Shown in pieces: positions 17,061 through 25,753 of a DNA stretch of 64,000 bases. Source of the DNA: Brevibacterium sediminis (lineage in GTDB: Bacteria; Actinomycetota; Actinomycetes; Actinomycetales; Brevibacteriaceae); contig NZ_JABKDD010000003.1 in the NCBI RefSeq assembly GCF_013623905.1, positions 248,001 to 312,000 of the forward strand. Reading direction: 5' to 3'. Position numbers and translations under genes: made by a program. Below the pieces are notes generated by a model. It did no database searches. It saw only the letters and a list, made by a program, of their open reading frames with translations, and was not told the origin of the DNA. How positions within the stretch are numbered: position 1 is the stretch's first letter; each line of letters begins with the position of its first letter.

Positions 17061-17672
17061 TCAGCCGACTCCGCGCTGGATGCGGTTGAGAATCATGTCC
17101 ATGGCGACGATGTTGTGGCCGCCGTCGGGGATAATGAGGTCGGCATTGCGCTTCGACGGCTCGACGTAGAGTTCGTGCATCGGCTTGACCGTGCCCAAGT
17201 ACTGGTCCTCCACCGACTGCAGCGTCCGCCCACGGTCGACGACATCGCGTTTGATCCGGCGCAGCAGACGCACATCGGCGTCGGTGTCGACGAAGAGCTT
17301 GATGTCGAGCAGCCGGCAGATGCGCGGTTCGGCGAAGATGAGGATGCCTTCGACGATGATGACCGGCGCGGGTTCGACGCGCGTCGTCTCGTCGCTGCGG
17401 TTGTGGATCGAGAAGTCGTAGACGGGGCTGTCGACCGCCTCGGAGTTCCGCAATGCGGTGAGATGGTCGACGAAGAGGTCATTGTCGAAGGCATCGAGAT
17501 CGTCGTAGTTGACCTTTTCGCGCTCCTCGTAGGTGAGCTCGTCGCGCCGCTTGTAGTAGTTGTCGTGGAAGAGCACGGACGGCGGTCCTTCGCACTTGTC
17601 CAACAGCGCCTGAGTCAGCGTCGTCTTTCCGCTGCCGGTTCCGCCGGCCACGCCCACAACCAAAGTCTCCAC
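17061..17672 (-). CDS. udk: Uridine kinase
   Basis: Cytosolic nucleoside kinase of about 203 aa in pyrimidine salvage, phosphorylating uridine (and cytidine) to the monophosphate. The P-loop is GGTGSGKTT near residue 9, followed by HDNYYKRRDELTYEER, the substrate-binding YDFSIHNR near 94, VIIVEGILIF near 113 and the lid Arg-rich RRIKRDVVDRGR near 145. The length is normal for the family. The GTG at 17672 is preceded 7 nt upstream by TATATT, a good -10 element, with no Shine-Dalgarno sequence, so the mRNA may be leaderless. A GTG six codons upstream (17690) is the alternative. Confidence 0.92.
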   Translation of the reverse strand: METLVVGVAGGTGSGKTTLTQALLDKCEGPPSVLFHDNYYKRRDELTYEEREKVNYDDLDAFDNDLFVDHLTALRNSEAVDSPVYDFSIHNRSDETTRVEPAPVIIVEGILIFAEPRICRLLDIKLFVDTDADVRLLRRIKRDVVDRGRTLQSVEDQYLGTVKPMHELYVEPSKRNADLIIPDGGHNIVAMDMILNRIQRGVG

Positions 17673-17690
17673 GGCACAAATATAGACCAC

Positions 17691-17710
17691 GACCCCCGCC
17701 GAGGCGGGTC
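17691..17710. terminator. Short GC hairpin after the GntR/FCD gene
   Basis: GACCCCCGCC and GGCGGGTC can pair across a 2-nt loop in the 51-bp gap between the FCD regulator stop and udk. It is GC-rich with no T-tract. It also overlaps the udk promoter region, so the assignment is tentative. Confidence 0.3.
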
Positions 17711-17723
17711 CCGGCTTCCGTAC

Positions 17724-19265
17724 TCACCCGAGGCTGCGGGTCAGCTGGGTCCACAGCTCCTGGTCGAAGCGCCGCCTGCCCAGCAGACCGGCCATATGTC
17801 TCACCGCATTGTCGACCTTGCCGCGCCAGACCTCGATCGCCGTCTTCGCATCCGCTCGGCTGAGCGCACGGAACATGGCCCGATCATCGCTGACGATACG
17901 GTCGCTGGCCGGAGAATAGTCGAGCTGCAAGATGGAGATGAACAGACGCAGCCGCAGAGTCAGGGCTTCGAAGGCACGCGCCGATTCCCGCAGACCCGAA
18001 GCACGGGCCAGTTCCTGCTGGAAATGGAGGTCGGCGTCCTCGACATCGATTCCGCTGCGCGTCGGCGCCGAGGCTTCGACCTGTCGCAGGGCCAGCTGCA
18101 CGGGCACGAGGTAGCGCTGCGGACGCAGGGCCAGGGACCTGAGCACAACCTCCCCGATGGCCATGCGCGCGGCGTAGAGGTCGAGCACGTCGACGGTCGT
18201 GATTAGAGGAATCCGCGCGCCGCCGCGGGATCCGTCGAGCAGTTTGTCATCGACCATCCTTCGCAGCGCCGCATCGACCGAGGCCCTGGGCACCTGCATT
18301 CGGCGGGAGAGCAGGCGCGGATTGATCCGGTCCCCCGGCTCATATCCGGAGTCGATGATCTCCTCGCGCAGCGCGATCGCCAGATGCTCGGTGATCGATC
18401 GGGTCTCCTTCGGCAGCCACGACGATATCTCCATTGAGTCAGAAGTAATAGAACTTCTCTGAGGCTCGTACGGAGCCGATTCCCACCACAGCACACCTTC
18501 GAGTCCGTTCCGGACGCGGTCGGCGAGCAGATCGAGCAGAGACCCGGGAATGTCCTGACACTCGCCGAGGCGGCTCTTGAGTACGGTGACGAAATCGTCG
18601 AATTCCGCGCACGCCCTCACCCGGGCTCCCGCCCCGTCGGAGAGGTCGTCAGGAACCTCGCCGAGGGGGTCGAACACGAGGAAGTCACCATCACCGTCGA
18701 GCAGGGCGAGCAGTTCGGCGGTTGGCACCTGCCGATGCTCGCTGTCGAAGCGCTGCGCCCACCGCCCGACGCCCGCGGTGCGCAGGGCCGCGGTGATTCC
18801 CGCGATGCGCCGCTGAATTCGCCGAGGCGGCACGATCGTCGCGGACTCTCCACGATCTCCGCCCCCACCTGCATCGTTCCTGCGAACGCCGACGATGACG
18901 AGGGGAAACCCGCTGGCCGCGAGGATGAGCTCCGAGGCACCGGCCACCTCGGCGACGGGGACCGTCAGCGCCCGCACCGACCGGGAGACGATGCTCTGAC
19001 TCAACCCCGTCGCCTCGGCCAGGGCACGAGTCGAATAGTCCCGTCCGGAGATCCTGGCCCCCGCGGTGGCGACGAGTGCTTCGACGACCCGGTCAGCGGT
19101 CTCCTGGATCGGCGGGCGGCCGCTGCGGGGACGATCCGCGAGGTCGGATCGGCTCGCCCAACGACGCAGGGTCGACGGCGATGCTCCCGTGCGCGCGGCC
19201 GCCTCGGCGAGGGTCGACGTCGTCAGCAGCGCCACGGCGTCACGACGGAACTCAGCGGAATACAT
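17724..19265 (-). CDS. Atypical regulator: transposase-like HTH plus GntR winged helix plus FCD domain
   Basis: Regulator of about 513 aa, twice the usual GntR/FCD length. Residues 1-120 resemble an IS3/HTH_23-type helix-turn-helix (MYSAEFRRDAVALL, then AARTGASPSTLRRWA) followed by a second HTH-like stretch (STRALAEATGLSQSIVSRSV). The middle, about 120-280, is unassigned. Residues about 290-360 are a GntR winged helix (HLAIALREEIIDSGYEPGD, then RRMQVPRASVDAALRRMVDD), and about 370-500 an FCD domain. It is divergent from putA with a 154-bp shared gap, so control of proline catabolism is likely by position. The ATG at 19265 is preceded by a GTG alternative at 19268. Its start may be nearly leaderless. 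Confidence 0.8.
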   Translation of the reverse strand: MYSAEFRRDAVALLTTSTLAEAAARTGASPSTLRRWASRSDLADRPRSGRPPIQETADRVVEALVATAGARISGRDYSTRALAEATGLSQSIVSRSVRALTVPVAEVAGASELILAASGFPLVIVGVRRNDAGGGGDRGESATIVPPRRIQRRIAGITAALRTAGVGRWAQRFDSEHRQVPTAELLALLDGDGDFLVFDPLGEVPDDLSDGAGARVRACAEFDDFVTVLKSRLGECQDIPGSLLDLLADRVRNGLEGVLWWESAPYEPQRSSITSDSMEISSWLPKETRSITEHLAIALREEIIDSGYEPGDRINPRLLSRRMQVPRASVDAALRRMVDDKLLDGSRGGARIPLITTVDVLDLYAARMAIGEVVLRSLALRPQRYLVPVQLALRQVEASAPTRSGIDVEDADLHFQQELARASGLRESARAFEALTLRLRLFISILQLDYSPASDRIVSDDRAMFRALSRADAKTAIEVWRGKVDNAVRHMAGLLGRRRFDQELWTQLTRSLG

Positions 19266-19419
19266 CACTCTATCTTAGGACTTCTGACTCAAACATTCAC
19301 GGCGGTCGACTCCATCTCTTCACCCCCGGATTTCGGCGGCGCATACTGATCTCACACCCAGGTTCCACGGTCAGCGCCGACGCGTGAGAGCACCGAATCC
19401 GAGCACCGAAGGAGCACAG

Positions 19420-22400
19420 TTGCTGCACACCGAAACCGACCTCGCCACGCTCACTGCCCAGTCGATCGACACCGTCCGCCGGTGGCTGCGAGTGTCGACG
19501 TCGATGACCACGGCGAAGAACCCCGCGGCCGAACGCCTCTCCGCCGTCCTCTCCGACGACAACGGCCTCGACTTCACCGTCGGGTTCGTCGATCGGGTCG
19601 TGCGCACCGATGATGTCCACGCCGCCGCCGACGCCTTGACCGAGGTCGGCAAGCTAGCCCCTGAGACGATGTCGTACCTCGACCGTGCACAGATCAAGGC
19701 CGGTGCCGCACTGGCCAAGATCGCCCCGCAGGTCGTCGTGCCCGCCGCCCGCACTCGCCTGCGTCAGATGGTCGGCCACATGGTCGTCGACGCCCGGGAC
19801 AAGCAGTTCGGCAAGACCGTCGCCGCCCTCACCGCCGACGGTCACAGGCTCAACATCAACCTCCTCGGCGAGGCCGTGCTCGGTGACGGCGAAGCCGACA
19901 ATCACCTGGAGCAGACCCACCGGCTGCTCGCCCGCGACGATGTCGACTACGTGTCGGTGAAGGTCTCCTCCGTGGCCTCGCAGATCTCGATGTGGGCCTT
20001 CGACGAGACCGTCGACTATGTCGTCGACCGCCTCCGTCCGCTCTACCAGCAGGCCGCGAAAGCCCCGACCGGCGCGAAGTTCGTCAACCTCGACATGGAG
20101 GAGTACCAGGACCTCGAGTTGACGATCGCGGTGTTCACGCGACTGCTCTCCGAACCAGAATTCAAGGATCTCGAGGCCGGAATCGTCATCCAGGCCTACC
20201 AGCCCGATGCGCTCGGAGCGGTGCAGCGGCTGAGCGAATTCGCTTCCCGCCGTGTCGAGAACGGCGGAGTCGGGATCAAGGTCCGCCTCGTCAAGGGCGC
20301 GAACCTGGCGATGGAGACCGTGCACGCCGAAATCGCGGGCTGGCCTGCAACGACGTGCGATTCGAAGCAGTCCACGGACGCGAACTACAAGCGAGTCCTG
20401 CACTGGCTGTTCACCCCGGAGCGGATGAAGGGGCTGCGCATCGGCGTGGCCGGGCACAACCTCTTCGACATCGCCTTCGCCCACCACCTCTCCGTCGAAC
20501 GCTCCGTGACCGACCGCGTCGAGTTCGAGATGCTCCAGGGTATGGCCAGCGAACAGGCCGCCGCCGTGACCGAGGACGTCGGAGACCTCCTCCTCTACGT
20601 TCCGGCCGTTCATCCGAAGGAGTTCGACGTCGCGATCTCCTACCTCGTGCGCAGGCTTGAAGAGAACTCTGCGTCCGAGAACTTCATGTCCGGCATCTTC
20701 GACCTCGCCAACGGCAACGACGTATTCAAGCGCGAAGCCGACCGGTTCACCGCGTCGGTCGACCAGCTCGAATCGATCCTCGACACCGAGGGCGAGACCG
20801 CACCGGCCCCGAACCGCCACCAGAACCGGTCGACCGAAACACTCGGCGAGACCGTGGTGCCGACCCAGTTCTTCAATGAGCCCGACACCGACCCGTCCCT
20901 TCCTGCCAACCAGGAGTGGGTGCGCAGCATCATCGCCGAGGCGACCGCCCCCGGCTACCTCGACGATCGTCCGAACGCGCCCAAGGTCGAGTCCACGGAC
21001 GAGCTCGATGAGATGATCGCCCGCGGTCGCGCCGCGGCTGCCGACTGGCGGGCCCTCGGCGCCGCCGGTCGCGCCGAGATCCTCCACCGCGCCGCGGACA
21101 TCTTCGCTGCCCGTCGCGGCGAGTTCATCGCCGTCGAGGCCGCGGAGGTCGGCAAGATGCCGTCGCAGTCCGATCCCGAGGTGTCCGAGGCCATCGACTT
21201 CATCCGCTACTACGCGCTGAATTCGCTCGAGCTCGAGAACATTGAGGGCGCGACCTTCACTCCCGATGAGATGGTCGTCGTCACTCCCCCGTGGAACTTC
21301 CCGGTGGCCATTCCCACCGGCGGAACCGTGGCGGCGCTGGCGGCGGGATCTGCTGTCATCCACAAGCCGTCGAAGCCGACCCCGCACTGTTCGGCGCTCA
21401 TCATCGACTGCCTGTGGCAGGCCGGCGTGCCCAAGGACGTGCTGCAGCTGTGCGCTCCGGTCGAGCGGGACCTCGGCCAGCACCTCGTCTCGCATCCCGA
21501 CGTCGACCGGGTCATCCTCACGGGTGCCTCGGAGACCGCAGCGATGTTCAAGTCCTTCCGACCCGAACTCCACGTCAATGCAGAGACCTCGGGCAAGAAC
21601 GCCCTGGTCATCACCCCGGCGGCGGACCGAGACCTCGCCATGGCCGACCTCGTGTATTCGGCCTTCGGACATGCCGGACAGAAGTGCTCGGCCGCCTCGT
21701 TGGGCATCATGGTCGGTTCGACCTACGATTCCGAGCGCTACCGTCGCCAGCTCATCGATGCCGCCTCGTCGATGGTCGTCGACTGGCCGTCGAATCTCGC
21801 ATCGACCATGGGTCCGCTGACCGAGGATCCCTCGGACAAGCTGCGTCGGGCGCTGACGTCGCTCGAACCTGGAGAATCCTGGCTGCTCGAGCCCAAGCAG
21901 CTCGACGATTCGGGTCGTCTGTGGAGCCCGGGTATCAAGGACGGGGTCAAGCCCGGTTCCTTCTTCCACCTCACCGAGGTCTTCGGTCCGGTGCTCGGTC
22001 TCATGCATGCCAAGGACCTCGATGAGGCCATCGAGTTCCAGAACGCCGTGGACTTCGGCCTCACCGGCGGCATCCATTCCCTCGACCCCGAGGAGGTCAC
22101 CACCTGGCTCGACCGCGTCGAGGTCGGCAATGCCTACGTCAACCGCGGAATCACCGGTGCGATCGTGCGTCGGCAGTCGTTCGGCGGCTGGAAGCAGTCC
22201 TCGGTCGGCCTGGGTTCGAAGGCCGGCGGGCCGAACTATCTCATGCTCTTCGGCCACTTCGCCGATGCCGGCAGCCAGAATCTCGAGGCGGCCAAGGCCG
22301 ATGACAAGCGCTGGTTCGAGGCCGAATTCGGTGCGGCGAAGGACCATACGGGACTGCGCGCGGAGGCGAACATCTTCCGCTACCGTCCTCGGCCGGTCAC

Positions 22401-22827
22401 CTTGCGCGTCACTGCCCAGGCGAGCCTGTTCGATCTCGAACGCTCCCTCCACGCCGCCACCACGGTGGGGTCGACGGTGCAGCTGTCCGTCGCCGAGGAT
22501 GTGCCCGCCGAGGTGAAGATCGCCGTGACGAACGCCGGTGTCCCCGCCCGCACGGAGTCGGCGGATCTGTTCGCCGAGATGGTCGGACAGGGTCGCTACG
22601 ACGACACGGTGGGTGCCCGCATCCGCGTCCTCGGTCGGTTCGAGGACGAACTGTTGGCTGCGGCCGCGCCTCGCCCGGAGGTCGCGATCATCGATGAGCC
22701 GGTGACCACCTCGGGGCGGGTGGAGCTGCGGTACTACGTGCAGGAGCAGGCGGTGTCGATGACCCTGCACCGCTTCGGCAACCCGAGCCGCGACTTCCAC
22801 GAGCTCGCCGCCACCCTCACCTCCTAA
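19420..22827 (+). CDS. putA: Bifunctional proline dehydrogenase / P5C dehydrogenase
   Basis: Enzyme of about 1135 aa that oxidises proline to glutamate with FAD and NAD. The N-terminal half is a proline dehydrogenase barrel (VKVSSVASQ, FVNLDMEEYQDLELT, VRLVKGANLAMET, ending in YVPAVHPKEF). The C-terminal half is the P5C dehydrogenase (TPPWNFPVAIPTGG, HKPSKPTPH, Glu722 in NAETSGKN, catalytic Cys756 in GQKCSAAS, EVFGPVLG). About 130 further residues resemble the C-terminal extension of long PutA proteins. No N-terminal ribbon-helix-helix domain is present, so it is not a self-regulating PutA. I prefer the TTG at 19420 because AAGGAG lies 5 nt upstream; the in-frame GTG at 19384 lacks a clear ribosome site. 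Confidence 0.95.
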   Translation: MLHTETDLATLTAQSIDTVRRWLRVSTSMTTAKNPAAERLSAVLSDDNGLDFTVGFVDRVVRTDDVHAAADALTEVGKLAPETMSYLDRAQIKAGAALAKIAPQVVVPAARTRLRQMVGHMVVDARDKQFGKTVAALTADGHRLNINLLGEAVLGDGEADNHLEQTHRLLARDDVDYVSVKVSSVASQISMWAFDETVDYVVDRLRPLYQQAAKAPTGAKFVNLDMEEYQDLELTIAVFTRLLSEPEFKDLEAGIVIQAYQPDALGAVQRLSEFASRRVENGGVGIKVRLVKGANLAMETVHAEIAGWPATTCDSKQSTDANYKRVLHWLFTPERMKGLRIGVAGHNLFDIAFAHHLSVERSVTDRVEFEMLQGMASEQAAAVTEDVGDLLLYVPAVHPKEFDVAISYLVRRLEENSASENFMSGIFDLANGNDVFKREADRFTASVDQLESILDTEGETAPAPNRHQNRSTETLGETVVPTQFFNEPDTDPSLPANQEWVRSIIAEATAPGYLDDRPNAPKVESTDELDEMIARGRAAAADWRALGAAGRAEILHRAADIFAARRGEFIAVEAAEVGKMPSQSDPEVSEAIDFIRYYALNSLELENIEGATFTPDEMVVVTPPWNFPVAIPTGGTVAALAAGSAVIHKPSKPTPHCSALIIDCLWQAGVPKDVLQLCAPVERDLGQHLVSHPDVDRVILTGASETAAMFKSFRPELHVNAETSGKNALVITPAADRDLAMADLVYSAFGHAGQKCSAASLGIMVGSTYDSERYRRQLIDAASSMVVDWPSNLASTMGPLTEDPSDKLRRALTSLEPGESWLLEPKQLDDSGRLWSPGIKDGVKPGSFFHLTEVFGPVLGLMHAKDLDEAIEFQNAVDFGLTGGIHSLDPEEVTTWLDRVEVGNAYVNRGITGAIVRRQSFGGWKQSSVGLGSKAGGPNYLMLFGHFADAGSQNLEAAKADDKRWFEAEFGAAKDHTGLRAEANIFRYRPRPVTLRVTAQASLFDLERSLHAATTVGSTVQLSVAEDVPAEVKIAVTNAGVPARTESADLFAEMVGQGRYDDTVGARIRVLGRFEDELLAAAAPRPEVAIIDEPVTTSGRVELRYYVQEQAVSMTLHRFGNPSRDFHELAATLTS

Positions 22828-22830
22828 TTG

Positions 22831-22886
22831 CTACCTGACGGCGGCCCAGCAACCTCGCGCGAGGTTGCTGGGCCGCCGTCAGGTAG
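22831..22886. repeat. 56-bp perfect palindrome downstream of putA
   Basis: Two 28-bp arms are exact reverse complements with no spacer, beginning CTACCTGACGGCGGCCC and ending GGGCCGCCGTCAGGTAG. It starts 4 bp after the putA stop. It may act as a terminator, but it is far longer than needed and lacks a T-tract. A repeated extragenic palindrome is the alternative. Confidence 0.85.
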
Positions 22887-23068
22887 TTCTGGGGCAGGGC
22901 GGGTTGTGTAGGATGAGTGCCACCCGTGGCACTCAGTGGACTGTTCGACTGTTCACAAGTTGTTCACATCTTCGCCGCTGTCGTCGATGAGTGAGCCGCT
23001 AGGGTGCAAGGGACTGCGTACGTGATCATCACGGTGCGCACAGCCGCTCATCCGCCCGAAAGGCTCCC

Positions 23069-25750
23069 ATGAAAGTCACGACCACCCTCTCTTCCGCCGC
23101 GGCGCTCAGTCTCGTCGCGGGCCTGGCCCTCCCCCTCGCACCGGCAGCCGCAGCAGATGCCGCCGCAGACAGCGACATCCACATCTCCGAAATCGCCTAC
23201 ACCCTCGCGACCGACTTCATCGAAGTCGCCGCCGACCCCGGCACCGACATCTCCGGGTGGACCTTCGGTTCGGTGACACGCGGCGGCAGCGTCCAGGCGC
23301 AGGAGAACACCGTCACCGTGCCCGAGGACACGACGGTCGGCGATTCCGGTGCCGTCGCGATCGACGTGTCGATCACGAACTCCGTCAAGGCCGGTTCGGC
23401 CGCCGACGGCGAGTACGGCTCGAGCGCCTTCGTCATCGACGATGACGGCGAGCTGGTCGACTTCCAGCAGATCGGCGGCGTCGTCGACGGCAAGGGCGTT
23501 ACCGGCACGAAGAACACCTTCACCCCCGCGCCCGTCATCGGCCAGGAAGCCGAACCGACCGGTGCGACTGCCGCCGGCGGCCAGTCGATCCAGCTCACAG
23601 GCGACGCATGGAAGTCGGCAGCCCCCACCCCGAACGCCCTGCCCGACAGCAGCGACGGCGGAGAAGGCAACGACGACGATGGCGACGACGGCGAAACTCC
23701 CGAAGGCGTCACGCCGATCGCCGACATCCAGGGCACGGGCGACGCCAGCCCCATCCAAGGCAAGACCGTGACCACCCGCGGTGTCGTCACCGCCGCCTAC
23801 CCCGAGGGAGGGCTGAACGGCTACTACATCCAGACCCCGGGCACCGGCGGAGCCGACCGTGCCGACGGTGCAGCATCCGACGGCATCTTCGTCTACTCCC
23901 CCGACACCGTCGCCGATATCAGCATCGACGACCACGTCGAGGTCACCGGCACCGTATCCGAACACTACGGTCAGACCCAGATCTCCGTATCCGCGTCCGG
24001 TCTCAAAACGGTCGACGAACCCGCCGAGGCGGTCAAACCCGTCGAAGACGCCTTTCCTGCAGGAGATGAGAAGCGCGAATCCCTCGAAGGCATGCTCCTG
24101 CAGCCGAGCGAATCGCTGACCGTGGCCGACAACTACAACACGAATACGTACGGCGAGGTCGTCCTCGCCACCGGTGAGGGCACGCTCGACCAACCCACCG
24201 ACGTCCACCGCCCCGGCACCCCCGAGGCGAAGGCTCTGGAAGCCGAGAACCTCGACCGTGAGGTCGTCCTCGACGACGGCGCCACCGTGAACTTCCTCAA
24301 GGCCGACAAGGACATCCCCCTGCCCTACCTCAGCAAGGAGGACCCGGTCCGCGTCGGTGCGCAGGCGAACTTCACCTCCCCGGTCGTGCTCGGCTTCGAT
24401 CACGAGAAGTGGCGATTCCAGCCGACGACCCGTCTGACCGGGGACAACGCCGAGGCGGTCCAGCCGACCACTTTCACCGACACTCGCACCGAGGCCCCCG
24501 AGGCCGTCGGCGGGCAGGTCAGCCTCGCCAGCTTCAATGTCCTCAACTACTTCACCACCACCGGTGACCAGCTCTCTGGCTGCCAGTACTACGACGACCG
24601 CGAGGGCAACCACATCACCGTCCGCGGCGGCTGCGATGCCCGCGGTGCCGCGAATGCGGAGAGTCTCAAGCGTCAGGAGACGAAGATCGTCACCGCGATC
24701 AACAAGCTCGACGCCTCGGTGGTCTCGCTCATGGAGATCGAGAATTCCGCCGCGTTCGGCAAGGACCGCGACGACGCGCTGGCGACCCTGGTCAAGCGCC
24801 TCAACGAGGCCGCCGGAACCGAGAAATGGGACTTCGTCGACTCCCCTGCCGCCGTTCCGTCCGATGAGGATGTCATCCGCACGGCGTTGATCTACCAACC
24901 CGCCGAGGTGGCCCCGCAGGACGAATCCACGATCCTTGATGACCAGGATGCGTTCTCCAATGCCCGCGAACCCCTGTCCCAGGCGTTCGCGCCGAAGGAC
25001 GGTACCGGTGAGGTCGAAAAGGACAAGACCTTCGTGACGATCTCCAACCACTTCAAGTCCAAGGGATCCGGTTCAGGTCCGGGCAACGAGGACTCCGGTG
25101 ACGGTCAGGGCGCGTCGAACGCCGACCGCGTGAAGCAGGCCGAAGCGCTCGTCGGGTTTGCCGGTGACCAACAGGAGGCAACGAACAGCGACCTGGTCTA
25201 CCTCCTCGGCGATTTCAACTCCTACACTCAGGAGGACCCGATGCAGGTCTTCTACGAGGCCGGATACAAGGACATCGCGGCGGAGAAGACGGACGAATCC
25301 ACGTATGTCTTCGGTTCGCGCACAGGCAGCCTCGACCATGTCCTCGCCCTCGACGCCTCGGACGAAGCCGACGGTGCAGGCACGGAGGCAACGGCCTTCG
25401 GCTCCGTCACCGGGGCCGATGTCTGGAACATCAACTCGGTCGAGTCCCTGGCGCTCGAATACAGCCGCTTCAACTACAACGTCAGCGACCTCTTCGCTCC
25501 GGACCAGTTCCGGGCTTCCGACCATGATCCGGTCGTCGTCGGCCTCTTCGACTCCTCAGATGAAGGCGGGGACGACGACGCCGGAGCAGACGCTGCGGAA
25601 AACGCCGACGCCGACGGTTCGAGCGACCACCCCGGCGGAAAGAACGCGGGGAAGAACGGTGGCAAGAACGGCAACCATTGGGGCAGCCGCGACGGTGATC
25701 ACCCTGGAGGCAAGAACGCCGGGAAGAACGGTCGCCACAACGGTTGGTGA
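23069..25750 (+). CDS. Secreted ExeM/NucH-family nuclease with lamin-tail domain
   Basis: Extracellular nuclease of 893 aa. A signal peptide (1-30) is followed by a lamin-tail-like domain (about 30-185; IHISEIAYTLATDFIEV), an OB-fold region as in YhcR/ExeM proteins (about 215-320; TPIADIQGTGDASPIQGKTV) and an endonuclease/exonuclease/phosphatase domain from about 485 to 830. The last shows SLASFNVLNYF, the metal ligand Glu in SLMEIENS, GDFNSY and SDHDPVVVG, so it is probably active on extracellular DNA. The Cys pair around CQYYDDR...GGCDARG fits ExeM. The C-terminus is an acidic stretch and then a Gly/Lys/Asn-rich cationic tail with repeated GKN units, with no sortase motif. GAAAGG lies 5 nt before the ATG. 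Confidence 0.92.
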   Translation: MKVTTTLSSAAALSLVAGLALPLAPAAAADAAADSDIHISEIAYTLATDFIEVAADPGTDISGWTFGSVTRGGSVQAQENTVTVPEDTTVGDSGAVAIDVSITNSVKAGSAADGEYGSSAFVIDDDGELVDFQQIGGVVDGKGVTGTKNTFTPAPVIGQEAEPTGATAAGGQSIQLTGDAWKSAAPTPNALPDSSDGGEGNDDDGDDGETPEGVTPIADIQGTGDASPIQGKTVTTRGVVTAAYPEGGLNGYYIQTPGTGGADRADGAASDGIFVYSPDTVADISIDDHVEVTGTVSEHYGQTQISVSASGLKTVDEPAEAVKPVEDAFPAGDEKRESLEGMLLQPSESLTVADNYNTNTYGEVVLATGEGTLDQPTDVHRPGTPEAKALEAENLDREVVLDDGATVNFLKADKDIPLPYLSKEDPVRVGAQANFTSPVVLGFDHEKWRFQPTTRLTGDNAEAVQPTTFTDTRTEAPEAVGGQVSLASFNVLNYFTTTGDQLSGCQYYDDREGNHITVRGGCDARGAANAESLKRQETKIVTAINKLDASVVSLMEIENSAAFGKDRDDALATLVKRLNEAAGTEKWDFVDSPAAVPSDEDVIRTALIYQPAEVAPQDESTILDDQDAFSNAREPLSQAFAPKDGTGEVEKDKTFVTISNHFKSKGSGSGPGNEDSGDGQGASNADRVKQAEALVGFAGDQQEATNSDLVYLLGDFNSYTQEDPMQVFYEAGYKDIAAEKTDESTYVFGSRTGSLDHVLALDASDEADGAGTEATAFGSVTGADVWNINSVESLALEYSRFNYNVSDLFAPDQFRASDHDPVVVGLFDSSDEGGDDDAGADAAENADADGSSDHPGGKNAGKNGGKNGNHWGSRDGDHPGGKNAGKNGRHNGW

Positions 25751-25753
25751 CGC

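Noticed and set aside
19654..22800. A 1048-codon open frame antisense to putA
   Set aside because: Its translation is Arg/Gly/His/Val-rich with no domain, as expected from the complement of a GC-rich gene with strong third-position bias. PutA is unmistakable on the other strand.
23048..25051. Long Gly/Val/Asp-rich open frame antisense to the secreted nuclease
   Set aside because: It is repetitive in composition only and mirrors the coding strand, with no start signal.
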